From Heyndrickxia sporothermodurans (GTDB taxonomy: Bacteria; Bacillota; Bacilli; Bacillales; Bacillaceae_C), in assembly GCF_016785185.1 (NCBI RefSeq), contig NZ_JAEKDY010000084.1: DNA of 15,614 nt. One strand, given 5' to 3'. Below, in pieces: positions 1 to 6,989 of the stretch. How positions within the stretch are numbered: the stretch's first letter is position 1; every line of letters starts with the position of its first letter. The position numbers and the translations under genes were made by a program. The notes beneath the pieces were generated by a model. That model searched no databases. It was given only the letters and a program-made list of their open reading frames with translations, and was not told the origin of the DNA.

Positions 1-10
1 AAATAAATAG

Positions 11-127
<117 letters not shown>

Positions 128-280
128 TATATATAAATAATTATCGTCGCGGGGTGGAGCAACGAGCATTGCTTCATTGAAAAAACTGCGAGTTGTACCG
201 ATTGAGCAGCATCTTGAATAAGCTTTCTGAAATCGGGACAGTCAAAGGATGCACTTAGTGCATAATATAAACTAAAATAT

Positions 281-286
<6 letters not shown>
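128..286 (+). other. 5S-tRNA spacer with an internal hairpin
   Basis: A spacer of about 159 bp without a gene. It holds the partial tRNA copy (separate entry), a small hairpin agcaa/ttgct around 159-173 formed partly from that copy, and a short palindrome tgcac-tta-gtgca at 250-262. No open reading frame or promoter is convincing. It is probably transcribed as part of the rRNA-tRNA precursor and removed during processing. Confidence 0.6.
142..161 (+). repeat. partial copy of tRNA-fMet 5' end (left copy)
   Basis: Twenty bases that differ at one position (third base, t instead of c) from 281-300. The last 14 bases, cgcggggtggagca, are identical to the first 14 bases of the tRNA-fMet gene (acceptor strand and start of the D arm). 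After that the sequence diverges at once, so this cannot fold into a tRNA. The copies are 139 bp apart. It may be a relic of a recombination event between tRNA genes or of a small insertion flanked by direct repeats. Confidence 0.85.
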
Positions 287-360
<74 letters not shown>

Positions 361-370
361 TAAGTGCCAA

Positions 371-402
371 TGAAAAACGAAACTTAGTTTCGTTTTTTTT
401 CA
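371..402 (+). terminator. terminator of the rRNA-tRNA operon
   Basis: An 11-bp stem (aaaaacgaaac, 373-383, with gtttcgttttt, 387-397), a tta loop, and a T tract running to base 400. It lies 10 bp after the tRNA and is a classic intrinsic terminator for the ribosomal transcription unit. Confidence 0.9.
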
Positions 403-420
403 TTTAAATTAATAGTTGTT

Positions 421-449
421 TTGCTCATTTAGTGGAAATGATGTACACT
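421..449 (+). promoter_or_regulatory. possible promoter for the tsa operon
   Basis: ttgctc (421-426), a 17-bp spacer, then tacact (444-449). Spacing suits sigma-A, but the -35 matches only three of six consensus bases and the -10 four of six. It sits after the tRNA terminator and before tsaE, where the operon needs a promoter. Transcription from here would begin just before the hairpin at 468-500. Confidence 0.3.
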
Positions 450-467
450 ACCAATAGACAAGTTTTC

Positions 468-500
468 CCTTAGGAATGCATTATCCTAAGGATTTTTTAT
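468..500 (+). terminator. hairpin with T tract ahead of tsaE
   Basis: A perfect 8-bp stem ccttagga (468-475) and tcctaagg (484-491) with an 8-nt loop, followed by a and six T. It looks like an intrinsic terminator, yet it lies 40 bp upstream of tsaE and about 70 bp after the tRNA operon's own terminator. It could be a second backup terminator for the rRNA operon or an attenuator in the tsaE leader. No alternative anti-terminator stem is obvious. Confidence 0.6.
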
Positions 501-539
501 ATAAGCTTTTTAACAAAAGTATTATCAGAGGAGATTATT

Positions 540-995
540 ATGAAAGTATATGAGTGGCTTTCTAAAGGGCCGGACGACACTTCCTCATTTGCCCAAAAAT
601 TAGCCATAAAATTAAAAGCGAAAGATGTCTTATTATTAGAAGGCGATTTGGGAGCAGGGAAAACAACATTTACTAAAGGGATTGCATTAGGATTAGGAAT
701 TCGACGAAATGTAAGTAGTCCCACCTTTACAATTATTAAAGAATATCAAGGGAATTTACCATTATATCATATGGATGTCTACCGTTTACAAGATTCCAAT
801 GAGGATTTAGGATTTGATGAATATTTTGAAGGTGATGGTGTAACGATTGTTGAGTGGGCTCACGTAATTGAGGATCAGTTACCAACCGAATACTTATCGA
901 TTTCGATATATCGATTAGGTGATGTAGAACGGAAATTTGAATTGAAACCTGTAGGAAAACGGTACGAATTATTGTGTGAGGAGTTATTTTCATGA
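540..995 (+). CDS. tsaE: TsaE, ATPase of the t6A37 tRNA modification complex
   Basis: Cytoplasmic P-loop ATPase that works with TsaB and TsaD to attach threonylcarbamoyl to A37 of ANN-decoding tRNAs, thought to reset the TsaBD complex between cycles. The 151 aa are the normal size. The Walker A motif is EGDLGAGKTT at residues 34-43, followed by the family motifs SPTF (60-63), HMDVYR (77-82) and VEWA (104-107). A strong gaggaga ribosome site at 528-534 fixes the ATG at 540. Its stop overlaps the tsaB start by 4 bp (ATGA), so translation is coupled. It is the ydiB homologue of B. subtilis and the first gene of the operon; thiL, which I remember as preceding it in B. subtilis, is absent. Confidence 0.95.
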   Translation: MKVYEWLSKGPDDTSSFAQKLAIKLKAKDVLLLEGDLGAGKTTFTKGIALGLGIRRNVSSPTFTIIKEYQGNLPLYHMDVYRLQDSNEDLGFDEYFEGDGVTIVEWAHVIEDQLPTEYLSISIYRLGDVERKFELKPVGKRYELLCEELFS

Positions 996-1696
996 AAGTG
1001 CTTGCTATAGATACATCTAATTATGCATTAGGAATAGCACTATTAGATAATGAAAAAGTGATCGGTGAATATATTACTAATTTAAAGAAAAACCATAGTA
1101 TTCGGGTAATGCCTGCCATTCAGCAATTGATGAAGGATTGTGACATCGCCCCTATGGATCTTGAAAAAATTGTTGTGGCTAAAGGTCCCGGTTCCTACAC
1201 TGGAGTTCGAATTGGGGTAAGTATAGCAAAAACAATGGCGTGGAGTTTAAACATTCCACTAGTAGGAATTTCTAGTTTGGCCATAATGGCCGGAATAGGG
1301 AGACATTTTCCTGGGTTTATTTGTCCTCTTTTTGATGCAAGAAGGGGGCAGATTTATACAGGATTATATCGTTTTGAAAATGAAACATTAATAACAGAAT
1401 TAAATGATTGCAATATTTTAACGGTTGAATGGGTAGAAAAGTTAAAGCAACTGGAAAAATCAATTATTTTTGTAGGAAATGATATTGATTTACATAAAGA
1501 AGCTATCATTAATACTTTAGGTGATAAAGCAGTTTTTGCAAGTCCATCAGAAAATAATCCACGACCTAGTGAACTGGCATTTTTAGGAAAGGGTTTACCT
1601 GGCGAAGATATCCATACATTTGTGCCCAATTATATTCGATTGGTTGAAGCGGAAGCAAAATGGTTAGAATCTCAAAAGGGTAGAAGTAAAGAATGA
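992..1696 (+). CDS. tsaB: TsaB, scaffold protein of t6A37 synthesis
   Basis: An ASKHA-fold protein, paralogous to TsaD but without the metal-binding histidines, that forms a heterodimer with TsaD and binds TsaE. It does not itself catalyse transfer. The 234 aa begin with the strand VLAIDTSNYALG (residues 3-14) and carry the conserved GPGSYTGVRIG at 65-75, the hallmark of the family. It starts inside the tsaE stop (ATGA) and its own stop overlaps rimI in the same way. It corresponds to ydiC. Length and motifs are normal; no sign of damage. Confidence 0.95.
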   Translation: MKVLAIDTSNYALGIALLDNEKVIGEYITNLKKNHSIRVMPAIQQLMKDCDIAPMDLEKIVVAKGPGSYTGVRIGVSIAKTMAWSLNIPLVGISSLAIMAGIGRHFPGFICPLFDARRGQIYTGLYRFENETLITELNDCNILTVEWVEKLKQLEKSIIFVGNDIDLHKEAIINTLGDKAVFASPSENNPRPSELAFLGKGLPGEDIHTFVPNYIRLVEAEAKWLESQKGRSKE

Positions 1697-2139
1697 TGAA
1701 TTATCAATTAAGAGAAGCAACGATAGCTGATTTAGATGGAATCATGAATGTAGAAATTCAATCATTTTCATTACCTTGGTCACGGGAAGCATTCTATAAT
1801 GAATTTGTAAAAAATCACTTTGCAAGGTATTTCGTTATTGTAGATCAAGAAAAAATTATCGGTTATTGTGGGGTATGGCTTGTAGTGGATGAGGCACATA
1901 TTACAAATATTGCTATATTACCTGAATATCGTGGCCAAAAACTAGGTGAGTTATTATTAAGCAGTATCATGGATTATTCAATTCAACAAGGAGCAAAATC
2001 AATGACTCTAGAAGTTAGAGTAAGCAATATAATTGCTCAATCGTTATATAAGAAATTAGGTTTCTTCGAGGGTGGAATCAGGAAAAATTACTACACTGAT
2101 AACCAAGAGGATGCCTTAGTCATGTGGGTGAATTTATAA
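1693..2139 (+). CDS. rimI: RimI-type N-alpha-acetyltransferase (GNAT)
   Basis: A 148-aa single-domain GNAT enzyme that transfers acetyl from acetyl-CoA to a protein N terminus; the E. coli member acts on ribosomal protein S18. The acetyl-CoA loop is the RGQKLG stretch within ILPEYRGQKLGELLL (about residues 76-90). The C-terminal SLYKKLGFFEGGIRKNYY is the typical RimI signature, with the tyrosines that line the active site. Position between tsaB and tsaD is conserved in Bacillus (ydiD). The start at 1693 overlaps the tsaB stop by 4 bp; the next codon (1696) is also ATG and cannot be excluded. The in vivo substrate in Bacillus is not certain. Confidence 0.9.
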   Translation: MMNYQLREATIADLDGIMNVEIQSFSLPWSREAFYNEFVKNHFARYFVIVDQEKIIGYCGVWLVVDEAHITNIAILPEYRGQKLGELLLSSIMDYSIQQGAKSMTLEVRVSNIIAQSLYKKLGFFEGGIRKNYYTDNQEDALVMWVNL

Positions 2140-3158
2140 TGAATAAGGATATAATTGTTTTAGGAATTGAAACAAGCTGTGATGAAACAGCTGCAGCTAT
2201 TATTAGAAATGGTACGGAAATACTCTCAAATATCGTTGCTTCACAAATCGAAAGCCATAAAAGATTTGGAGGAGTTGTGCCTGAGTTAGCATCAAGACAC
2301 CATGTGGAACAAATAACTGTCGTTATCGAAGAGGCTTTGATTAAGGCAGATGTTACATTTGATGATATTGATGCCATTGCAGTAACAGAGGGTCCTGGTT
2401 TAGTCGGGGCTTTATTGGTTGGGGTGAATGCGGCAAAAGCAATTTCCTTTGCGAGAAATATTCCCTTAGTAGGTGTGCATCATATAGCTGGTCATATATA
2501 TGCTAACCGATTAATGAAAGAAATGGCATTTCCACTGTTATCATTGGTCGTCTCTGGAGGACATACGGAATTAGTATTGATGAAGAAGCACGGGGAATTT
2601 GAAGTAATCGGTGAAACAAGAGATGATGCAGCTGGAGAAGCATATGATAAAGTAGCTAGAACACTTAATCTTCCTTATCCTGGAGGTCCACATATCGACC
2701 GACTTGCAAACGAGGGAACACCAACGATCGATTTACCAAGGGCATGGTTGGAAGAAGATTCTTATGATTTTAGTTTTAGCGGTTTAAAGTCGGCCGTAAT
2801 TAACACATTGCATAACGCAGAACAAAAAGGTATGTCCATTGACCCGAAAAATATGGCCGCGAGTTTTCAAGAGAGTGTCATTGATGTATTAGTAACTAAG
2901 ACGATTAAGGCTGCTAAAGAGTTTAATGTAAAACAAGTATTATTATCAGGCGGAGTTGCGGCTAATAAAGGGCTTAGAGAAAGACTTGAGAAGGAATTTG
3001 CCAAGATTGATGGAATTGAGTTACTTATTCCGCCATTACATTTATGTACTGACAATGCAGCGATGATTGCAGCAGCAGGAAGTATTTTGTTTGAAAAAGG
3101 GAAGCGAAGTGAATATTCCTTAAACGCAAATCCTAGTTTAGATATAGAGCATTTTTAG
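2139..3158 (+). CDS. tsaD: TsaD, tRNA threonylcarbamoyladenosine transferase
   Basis: Catalytic subunit that transfers the threonylcarbamoyl group from TC-AMP (made by TsaC, not in this window) to A37 of tRNA. From the ATG at 2139 it has 339 aa, normal for the Kae1/Gcp family. Visible motifs are GIETSCDETAAA (9-20), the metal-binding H115-IAG-H119, VVSGGHTELV (137-146), GEAYDKVAR, LSGGVAANKGLR and the C-terminal CTDNAAMIA with a metal-ligand aspartate. An upstream GTG at 2124 is in frame, but the ATG that overlaps the rimI stop by one base gives the usual N terminus MNKDIIVLGIETS. It is the last gene of the operon and is followed by a terminator 1 bp later. Confidence 0.96.
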   Translation: MNKDIIVLGIETSCDETAAAIIRNGTEILSNIVASQIESHKRFGGVVPELASRHHVEQITVVIEEALIKADVTFDDIDAIAVTEGPGLVGALLVGVNAAKAISFARNIPLVGVHHIAGHIYANRLMKEMAFPLLSLVVSGGHTELVLMKKHGEFEVIGETRDDAAGEAYDKVARTLNLPYPGGPHIDRLANEGTPTIDLPRAWLEEDSYDFSFSGLKSAVINTLHNAEQKGMSIDPKNMAASFQESVIDVLVTKTIKAAKEFNVKQVLLSGGVAANKGLRERLEKEFAKIDGIELLIPPLHLCTDNAAMIAAAGSILFEKGKRSEYSLNANPSLDIEHF

Positions 3159-3187
3159 AAGCATGTGGGTGACATGCTTCTTTTTTA
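3158..3187 (+). terminator. terminator of tsaE-tsaB-rimI-tsaD
   Basis: A perfect 9-bp stem gaagcatgt (3158-3166) and acatgcttc (3172-3180) with loop gggtg, followed by six T and a. The stem starts on the last base of the tsaD stop codon. Confidence 0.93.
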
Positions 3188-3198
3188 TTGTCATAAAA

Positions 3199-3405
3199 CT
3201 ATCCACATGTGAATAAAAAATACGAACAACTGTTGTTGTGCACAGCTTGTGGATAAAATGTTAATGAAACTATGTTGGTGTGTATAAAATATTGTTGAAA
3301 AATTATGATTTCTGTGGATAATGTGTATAAATCTGTTGATAAGGCTAGAAATGCACAAATAATAATACTTTTATACTATATGGGGAGAAAAAAATCTGTG
3401 GATAG
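3199..3405. promoter_or_regulatory. DnaA-box cluster outside oriC
   Basis: Eight 9-mers match the DnaA-box consensus TTATNCACA or its complement TGTGNATAA. Perfect: 3208-3216 (tgtgaataa), 3248-3256 (tgtggataa), 3279-3287 (tgtgtataa), 3313-3321 (tgtggataa), 3322-3330 (tgtgtataa). One mismatch: 3199-3207 (ctatccaca, opposite orientation), 3334-3342 (tgttgataa), 3397-3405 (tgtggatag). Boxes at 3313-3342 are almost head to tail, and seven of eight point the same way. The cluster sits between two converging genes, each with its own terminator, so it controls no obvious promoter. B. subtilis has DnaA-box clusters outside oriC that bind DnaA and restrain initiation, and I recall one in this same gcp-ydiF gap. 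A role in DnaA titration is therefore likely. Confidence 0.88.
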
Positions 3406-3416
3406 TTTTGTGGACT

Positions 3417-3447
3417 AAAAAAATACCAGAGTATCTGGTATTTTTGT
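3417..3447 (-). terminator. terminator of ydiF, probably bidirectional
   Basis: A 10-bp stem aaataccaga (3421-3430) and tctggtattt (3434-3443) with loop gta, flanked by A runs on the left and T runs on the right. Read on the minus strand it ends ydiF, 25 bp after its stop, with a tract of seven T; read on the plus strand it could also stop transcripts passing through the DnaA cluster. Confidence 0.88.
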
Positions 3448-3467
3448 CTTAAAGTATGCGGCATCAA

Positions 3468-5393
3468 TTAACCTTCTGCAAGTTCTGTCCACTCTTCCAT
3501 CAATTTTTCAAGTTGTTGTTTGAAATCAGTGATTTCCTTATTTAATTCAAGAACTTTTTCATGGTCTTGGTAGATTTCAGGCTTACATAGTAATGCTTCG
3601 TTATTTTCTAATTTACTCTCTAATTCGTCAATGTATCCCTCGATTTCCTCAATTCGACGTTTACGTTGCCGTTCCAGTTTTTTTGCCTCTTTGTCTTGTT
3701 GATACGATTGTTTTGCAGGATTCTGTGTATCCGTAGTAGTTTCAAGTTTTGAATGTTCCAGTTTTTTTAATTCCTGCATTTCTTGCTGTTTTTCAACATA
3801 ATAATCGTAATCTCCGAGATATTCCTTTGTTCCATCTTTCCCTAGCTCTATCACCTTTGTTGCCAGCCTGTTGATAAAGTAACGATCATGGGAGACGAAT
3901 AGAATCGTACCGGGGTAATCAATTAAAGCATTTTCCAATACTTCTTTACTATCGAGGTCCAAATGGTTTGTCGGTTCATCTAAAATAAGAAAATTTGCTT
4001 TTTGCAGTAAAAGCTTGGATAAAGCAAGTCTTGCTTTTTCTCCGCCACTTAAACTTGAGACAATTTTAAGAACATCATCACCCGAAAATAGAAAATTTCC
4101 TAATACTGTACGTATTTCTTTTTCATCTTTCAAAGGATAATCATCCCATAGTTCATTTAAAACCGTTTTGTTCGATGAGAGGTCGGCTTGTTCTTGATCA
4201 TAATAACCAATCGTCACATTTGAACCGTAATTGATGTTTCCGTTATGAAGGTCCAACTTTTTAATAATTGTTTTAAGTAAGGTTGATTTACCGACTCCAT
4301 TTGGTCCTACAAGTGCAATACTGTCACCTTTTTTTATTGATAAAAAGATATTTTTTGCGATAATATGGTGATTATATCCAATAGAACCGTCCACAATATT
4401 TAACACTTCATTACCGCTTTGCTTCTCAATTTGAAATGCGAAAGTAGCTGATTTTTCGTCACCTAACGGCCTGTCCATTATTGTCAATTTTCCAAGCTGT
4501 TTTCTTCGACTTTGTGCACGTTTTGTTGTGGAAGCTCTTGCTAAATTTCGTTGAATAAAATCTTGTAGTTTGGCAATTTCTTCTTGTTGTTTCTCATATT
4601 GTTTGAAATCACGTTCATATTGTTCAGCCTTTTGCGTCAAATATTGGCTGTAATTCCCATAATATTTCTGAATAGCGTGTCTTGATAATTCATACACTTG
4701 GGTAACGACTTTGTCTAAGAAATATCGATCATGCGAGACGATAAGTATGGCACCGTTATAGCCTTGTAAATACTGTTCCAGCCATGAAAGGGTGTCAATA
4801 TCCAAATGGTTCGTAGGTTCGTCCAAAATTAAAATGTCTGGTTTAGTTAAAAGTAATTTAGCTAATGCTAAGCGGGTTTTTTGGCCGCCGCTTAATGTTT
4901 CAATCATTGTTCCATAATCAAAATCACTGAATCGCAGGCCGTGAAGGACTGAACGGATATCGGATTCATACTGATAACCACCTAAATCTTTAAAACGAAT
5001 CTGTAATTGATCATATTCAGCTAAGATTTTGTTGTAAAGATCCGGTTTTTCATAGTAATACGGGTCTGCAATTTTTTGTTCTACATCTCTTATTTGATTC
5101 TCCATTTGCCGCAAATCTTGAAATACAGTTAACATTTCATCCCAAATGGATAAACTAGATTTCAATCCAGTATTTTGTGCAAGATAACCGATGGAAACAT
5201 CCTTTGGTTTGACAATATCCCCGGAGTCTAATGACATTTGTCCAGAAATAATTTTTAATAACGTGGACTTTCCGGCACCGTTTCTCCCAACTAATGCAAT
5301 ACGATCTCTCGTCTGAATTTCTAATTTTATATTTGATAAAATAAGTTCAGCACCAAAATGTTTTGTTAGTTGTTGAACTTGTAATAAAATCAT
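3468..5393 (-). CDS. ydiF: ABC-F family ATPase YdiF
   Basis: A soluble protein with two ABC ATPase domains and no membrane segments. ABC-F proteins bind the ribosomal E site and relieve stalled or antibiotic-blocked translation; the task of YdiF itself is not well defined. The 641 aa contain Walker A GRNGAGKST (36-44), signature LSGGQ (167-171), Walker B ILILDEP (187-193) and switch SHDR (220-223). A charged linker at about 240-310 that would reach the P-site tRNA comes next. The second set is GPNGVGKST (363-371), LSGGE (448-452), LILDEP (469-474) and SHDR (501-504). A C-terminal coiled coil (about 567-638) resembles the Uup tail. Both ATP sites look intact. It is a single-gene unit divergent from moaC, with site gatgaggtga just upstream of the ATG. 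Antibiotic resistance is not implied. Confidence 0.93.
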   Translation of the reverse strand: MILLQVQQLTKHFGAELILSNIKLEIQTRDRIALVGRNGAGKSTLLKIISGQMSLDSGDIVKPKDVSIGYLAQNTGLKSSLSIWDEMLTVFQDLRQMENQIRDVEQKIADPYYYEKPDLYNKILAEYDQLQIRFKDLGGYQYESDIRSVLHGLRFSDFDYGTMIETLSGGQKTRLALAKLLLTKPDILILDEPTNHLDIDTLSWLEQYLQGYNGAILIVSHDRYFLDKVVTQVYELSRHAIQKYYGNYSQYLTQKAEQYERDFKQYEKQQEEIAKLQDFIQRNLARASTTKRAQSRRKQLGKLTIMDRPLGDEKSATFAFQIEKQSGNEVLNIVDGSIGYNHHIIAKNIFLSIKKGDSIALVGPNGVGKSTLLKTIIKKLDLHNGNINYGSNVTIGYYDQEQADLSSNKTVLNELWDDYPLKDEKEIRTVLGNFLFSGDDVLKIVSSLSGGEKARLALSKLLLQKANFLILDEPTNHLDLDSKEVLENALIDYPGTILFVSHDRYFINRLATKVIELGKDGTKEYLGDYDYYVEKQQEMQELKKLEHSKLETTTDTQNPAKQSYQQDKEAKKLERQRKRRIEEIEGYIDELESKLENNEALLCKPEIYQDHEKVLELNKEITDFKQQLEKLMEEWTELAEG

Positions 5394-5419
5394 ATTTATT
5401 TCACCTCATCTATATTGGT

Positions 5420-5449
5420 AGTGTACCGTATTCATGAGGGTTTGGGCAA
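5420..5449 (-). promoter_or_regulatory. probable sigma-A promoter of ydiF
   Basis: On the minus strand, ttgccc (plus-strand 5444-5449), an 18-bp spacer, then tacact (plus-strand 5420-5425), about 27 bp before the ydiF start codon. Each hexamer matches four of six consensus bases. It is the best candidate in this 123-bp divergent gap. Confidence 0.4.
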
Positions 5450-5454
5450 TGATT

Positions 5455-5491
5455 CACTATTTCTAAATAGGACACGGAAAGAAAAATAGTG
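5455..5491. repeat. inverted repeat upstream of moaC
   Basis: A perfect 8-bp inverted repeat, cactattt (5455-5462) and aaatagtg (5484-5491), with a 21-bp gap. Part of the left arm also forms a tighter palindrome ctattt-ct-aaatag (5457-5470). It lies 25 bp before the moaC ATG, and tatgat (5492-5497) just after it could serve as a -10. It could be an operator or a leader hairpin; no known regulator is recognised. Confidence 0.45.
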
Positions 5492-5516
5492 TATGATAAA
5501 TTGAGGGGTGTTTTCG

Positions 5517-6005
5517 ATGTCAAAGCTTACTCATTTTAATGAGCAGGGAAGAGCGAAGATGGTTGATGTGAGTACTAAACCTGACACTGTCCGCACGGCG
5601 ATTGCACAATCGAGTGTACAATTAAGCAATGAAATTTATCATTTAATCCGTAATAATAAAATGAAAAAAGGGGATGTTCTTGCAGTTGCACAAGTTGCAG
5701 GTGTTATGGCTGCAAAAAAAGCATGGGATCTTATTCCGATGTGTCATCCTATTCCAATTAATGGAGTAAATATTGAATTTAGTTGGGAACAAAAAGATCC
5801 AAATATGTATATGCTAAACATTATTTCAAGTGTAAAAACAAAGGGAAACACCGGTGTTGAAATGGAAGCATTAACTGCTGCATCTGTAACCGCTTTAACC
5901 GTCTATGATATGTGTAAAGCCATTGATAAAGGAATGGTTATTGGACCGACGTTTTTGATAGAAAAAACAGGTGGTGTTTCAAGCACTGATTATCTGAGGG
6001 AATAG
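5517..6005 (+). CDS. moaC: MoaC, cyclic pyranopterin monophosphate synthase
   Basis: Converts the cyclic 8,8-dihydroxy-GTP made by MoaA into cyclic pyranopterin monophosphate, the second step of molybdenum cofactor synthesis, in the cytoplasm. The 162 aa cover the whole family: an N-terminal segment with MVDVS (15-19), LIPMCHPIP (72-80), KTKGNTGVEMEALTA (107-121), the catalytic-face DMCKAIDKGM (131-140) and the C-terminal TGGVSSTDYLRE. The ATG at 5517 has gaggggtg 6 bp upstream; an in-frame start further up has no ribosome site. No other mo genes are nearby, so the pathway must be encoded elsewhere. The isolated position next to rex is the same as in B. subtilis. It may share transcripts with rex, 55 bp downstream, since no terminator separates them. 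Confidence 0.95.
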   Translation: MSKLTHFNEQGRAKMVDVSTKPDTVRTAIAQSSVQLSNEIYHLIRNNKMKKGDVLAVAQVAGVMAAKKAWDLIPMCHPIPINGVNIEFSWEQKDPNMYMLNIISSVKTKGNTGVEMEALTAASVTALTVYDMCKAIDKGMVIGPTFLIEKTGGVSSTDYLRE

Positions 6006-6060
6006 ATACTTCCTTCGAGGCCAATGTTTTTTAGTTAGATTTATATGGGGGACCTATAGT

Positions 6061-6720
6061 ATGAATGAAGAATTAATTAAAATACCTCAAGCGACAGCAA
6101 AGCGATTACCACTCTATTATCGATTTTTGAGGAATTTACATAACTCTGGCAAACAGCGTGTCTCTTCAGCAGAGTTAAGTGAAGCTGTAAAAGTCGACTC
6201 CGCCACGATTCGCAGGGATTTTTCATACTTCGGGGCATTAGGGAAAAAGGGTTACGGATACAATGTTAATTATCTGCTAACATTTTTTCGTAAAACTTTA
6301 GATCAAGATGAATTAACAAAAGTAGCTCTAATCGGTGTGGGAAATTTAGGAACAGCATTTTTAAATTATAATTTTATGAAAAACAATAATACAAAAATCG
6401 AAATCGCTTTTGATATAGATCCGAATAAAGTCGGTAAAAAAATTGGAGATGTACCTATTTATAGTTTAGATGAGCTGGAGGCACGATTAATCAGCGAGGA
6501 TATCAGTGTTATTATTCTTACGATTCCCGCAGAAGTTGCACAACGGGTTACTGATCAGCTGGCGAAAACAAACGTAAAAGGTATATTAAACTTTACACCG
6601 GCTAGACTAAATGTACCTTCCTCTATACGCGTGCATCATATTGACTTAGCAGTAGAGTTGCAATCATTAGTTTATTTTTTAAAGCACTATCCAAATGACA
6701 CGGAAATTTCACAAGACTAA
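6061..6720 (+). CDS. rex: Rex, NADH/NAD+-sensing transcriptional repressor
   Basis: A homodimeric repressor that binds DNA at low NADH/NAD+ and releases it when NADH rises, controlling fermentation and respiration genes. The 219 aa have the N-terminal winged helix (about 1-80, with SATIRRDFSYFGALGKKGYGY at 47-67, the recognition helix region) and a Rossmann domain with the dinucleotide loop GVGNLG at 92-97. The C-terminal helix that swaps into the partner ends HYPNDTEISQD. gggggacc about 9 bp upstream supports the ATG at 6061. No Rex operator (ttgtgaa-type palindrome) was seen in this window, so its targets lie elsewhere. It is the ydiH homologue and stands between moaC and tatA as in B. subtilis. 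Confidence 0.95.
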   Translation: MNEELIKIPQATAKRLPLYYRFLRNLHNSGKQRVSSAELSEAVKVDSATIRRDFSYFGALGKKGYGYNVNYLLTFFRKTLDQDELTKVALIGVGNLGTAFLNYNFMKNNNTKIEIAFDIDPNKVGKKIGDVPIYSLDELEARLISEDISVIILTIPAEVAQRVTDQLAKTNVKGILNFTPARLNVPSSIRVHHIDLAVELQSLVYFLKHYPNDTEISQD

Positions 6721-6784
6721 TAAATAGATAATGGATTAAACATCTAATTTGTATTATCATGTAAATATGAGGAGGTGGGCACTG

Positions 6785-6970
6785 ATGGGACCAGGAATTG
6801 GAAGTATTATTCTCATTGTGATAGTTGCCTTACTAGTTTTCGGACCGAAGAAATTACCCCAATTGGGCAGAGCTGCCGGGGATACCTTAAAAGAATTTAA
6901 AAATGCAACTAAGGGCTTGGCGGATGAAGAAGACGATAAGCCAAAAACTGATAAAGACAACGTTAAGTAA
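6785..6970 (+). CDS. tatA: TatA-type twin-arginine translocase subunit (TatAy)
   Basis: Small membrane protein that oligomerises to form the passage for folded proteins with twin-arginine signals. The start is the ATG at 6785, preceded by gaggaggtgg; this gives 61 aa. An in-frame start 36 bp upstream exists but would put MYYHVNMRRWAL in front of a short periplasmic N terminus typical of TatA. Residues 3-20 form the single membrane span, ending in the diagnostic FGPKKLP hinge (19-25). An amphipathic helix AAGDTLKEFKNATKGL (30-45) and an acidic, lysine-rich tail follow. In B. subtilis the TatAy-TatCy pair handles the ywbN (EfeB) peroxidase; no substrate gene is visible here. Only 19 bp separate it from tatC. 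Confidence 0.93.
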   Translation: MGPGIGSIILIVIVALLVFGPKKLPQLGRAAGDTLKEFKNATKGLADEEDDKPKTDKDNVK

Positions 6971-6989
6971 AATGTTAGGATGAATTCAT

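Noticed and set aside
2124..2138. GTG at 2124 as the start of tsaD
   Set aside because: It would add five residues and a 16-bp overlap with rimI; the ATG at 2139 gives the usual family N terminus.
3199..3405. A full replication origin (oriC) at the DnaA boxes
   Set aside because: No dnaA or dnaN gene and no clear AT-rich unwinding element with DnaA-trio repeats; the neighbours are far from the usual oriC genes.
6749..6784. A longer tatA starting at 6749
   Set aside because: The extra residues (MYYHVNMRRWAL) cover the real ribosome site gaggaggtgg and are not found in TatA proteins.
6006..6784. A Rex operator controlling rex or tatA
   Set aside because: No ttgtgaa-type palindrome was found in these gaps by eye.
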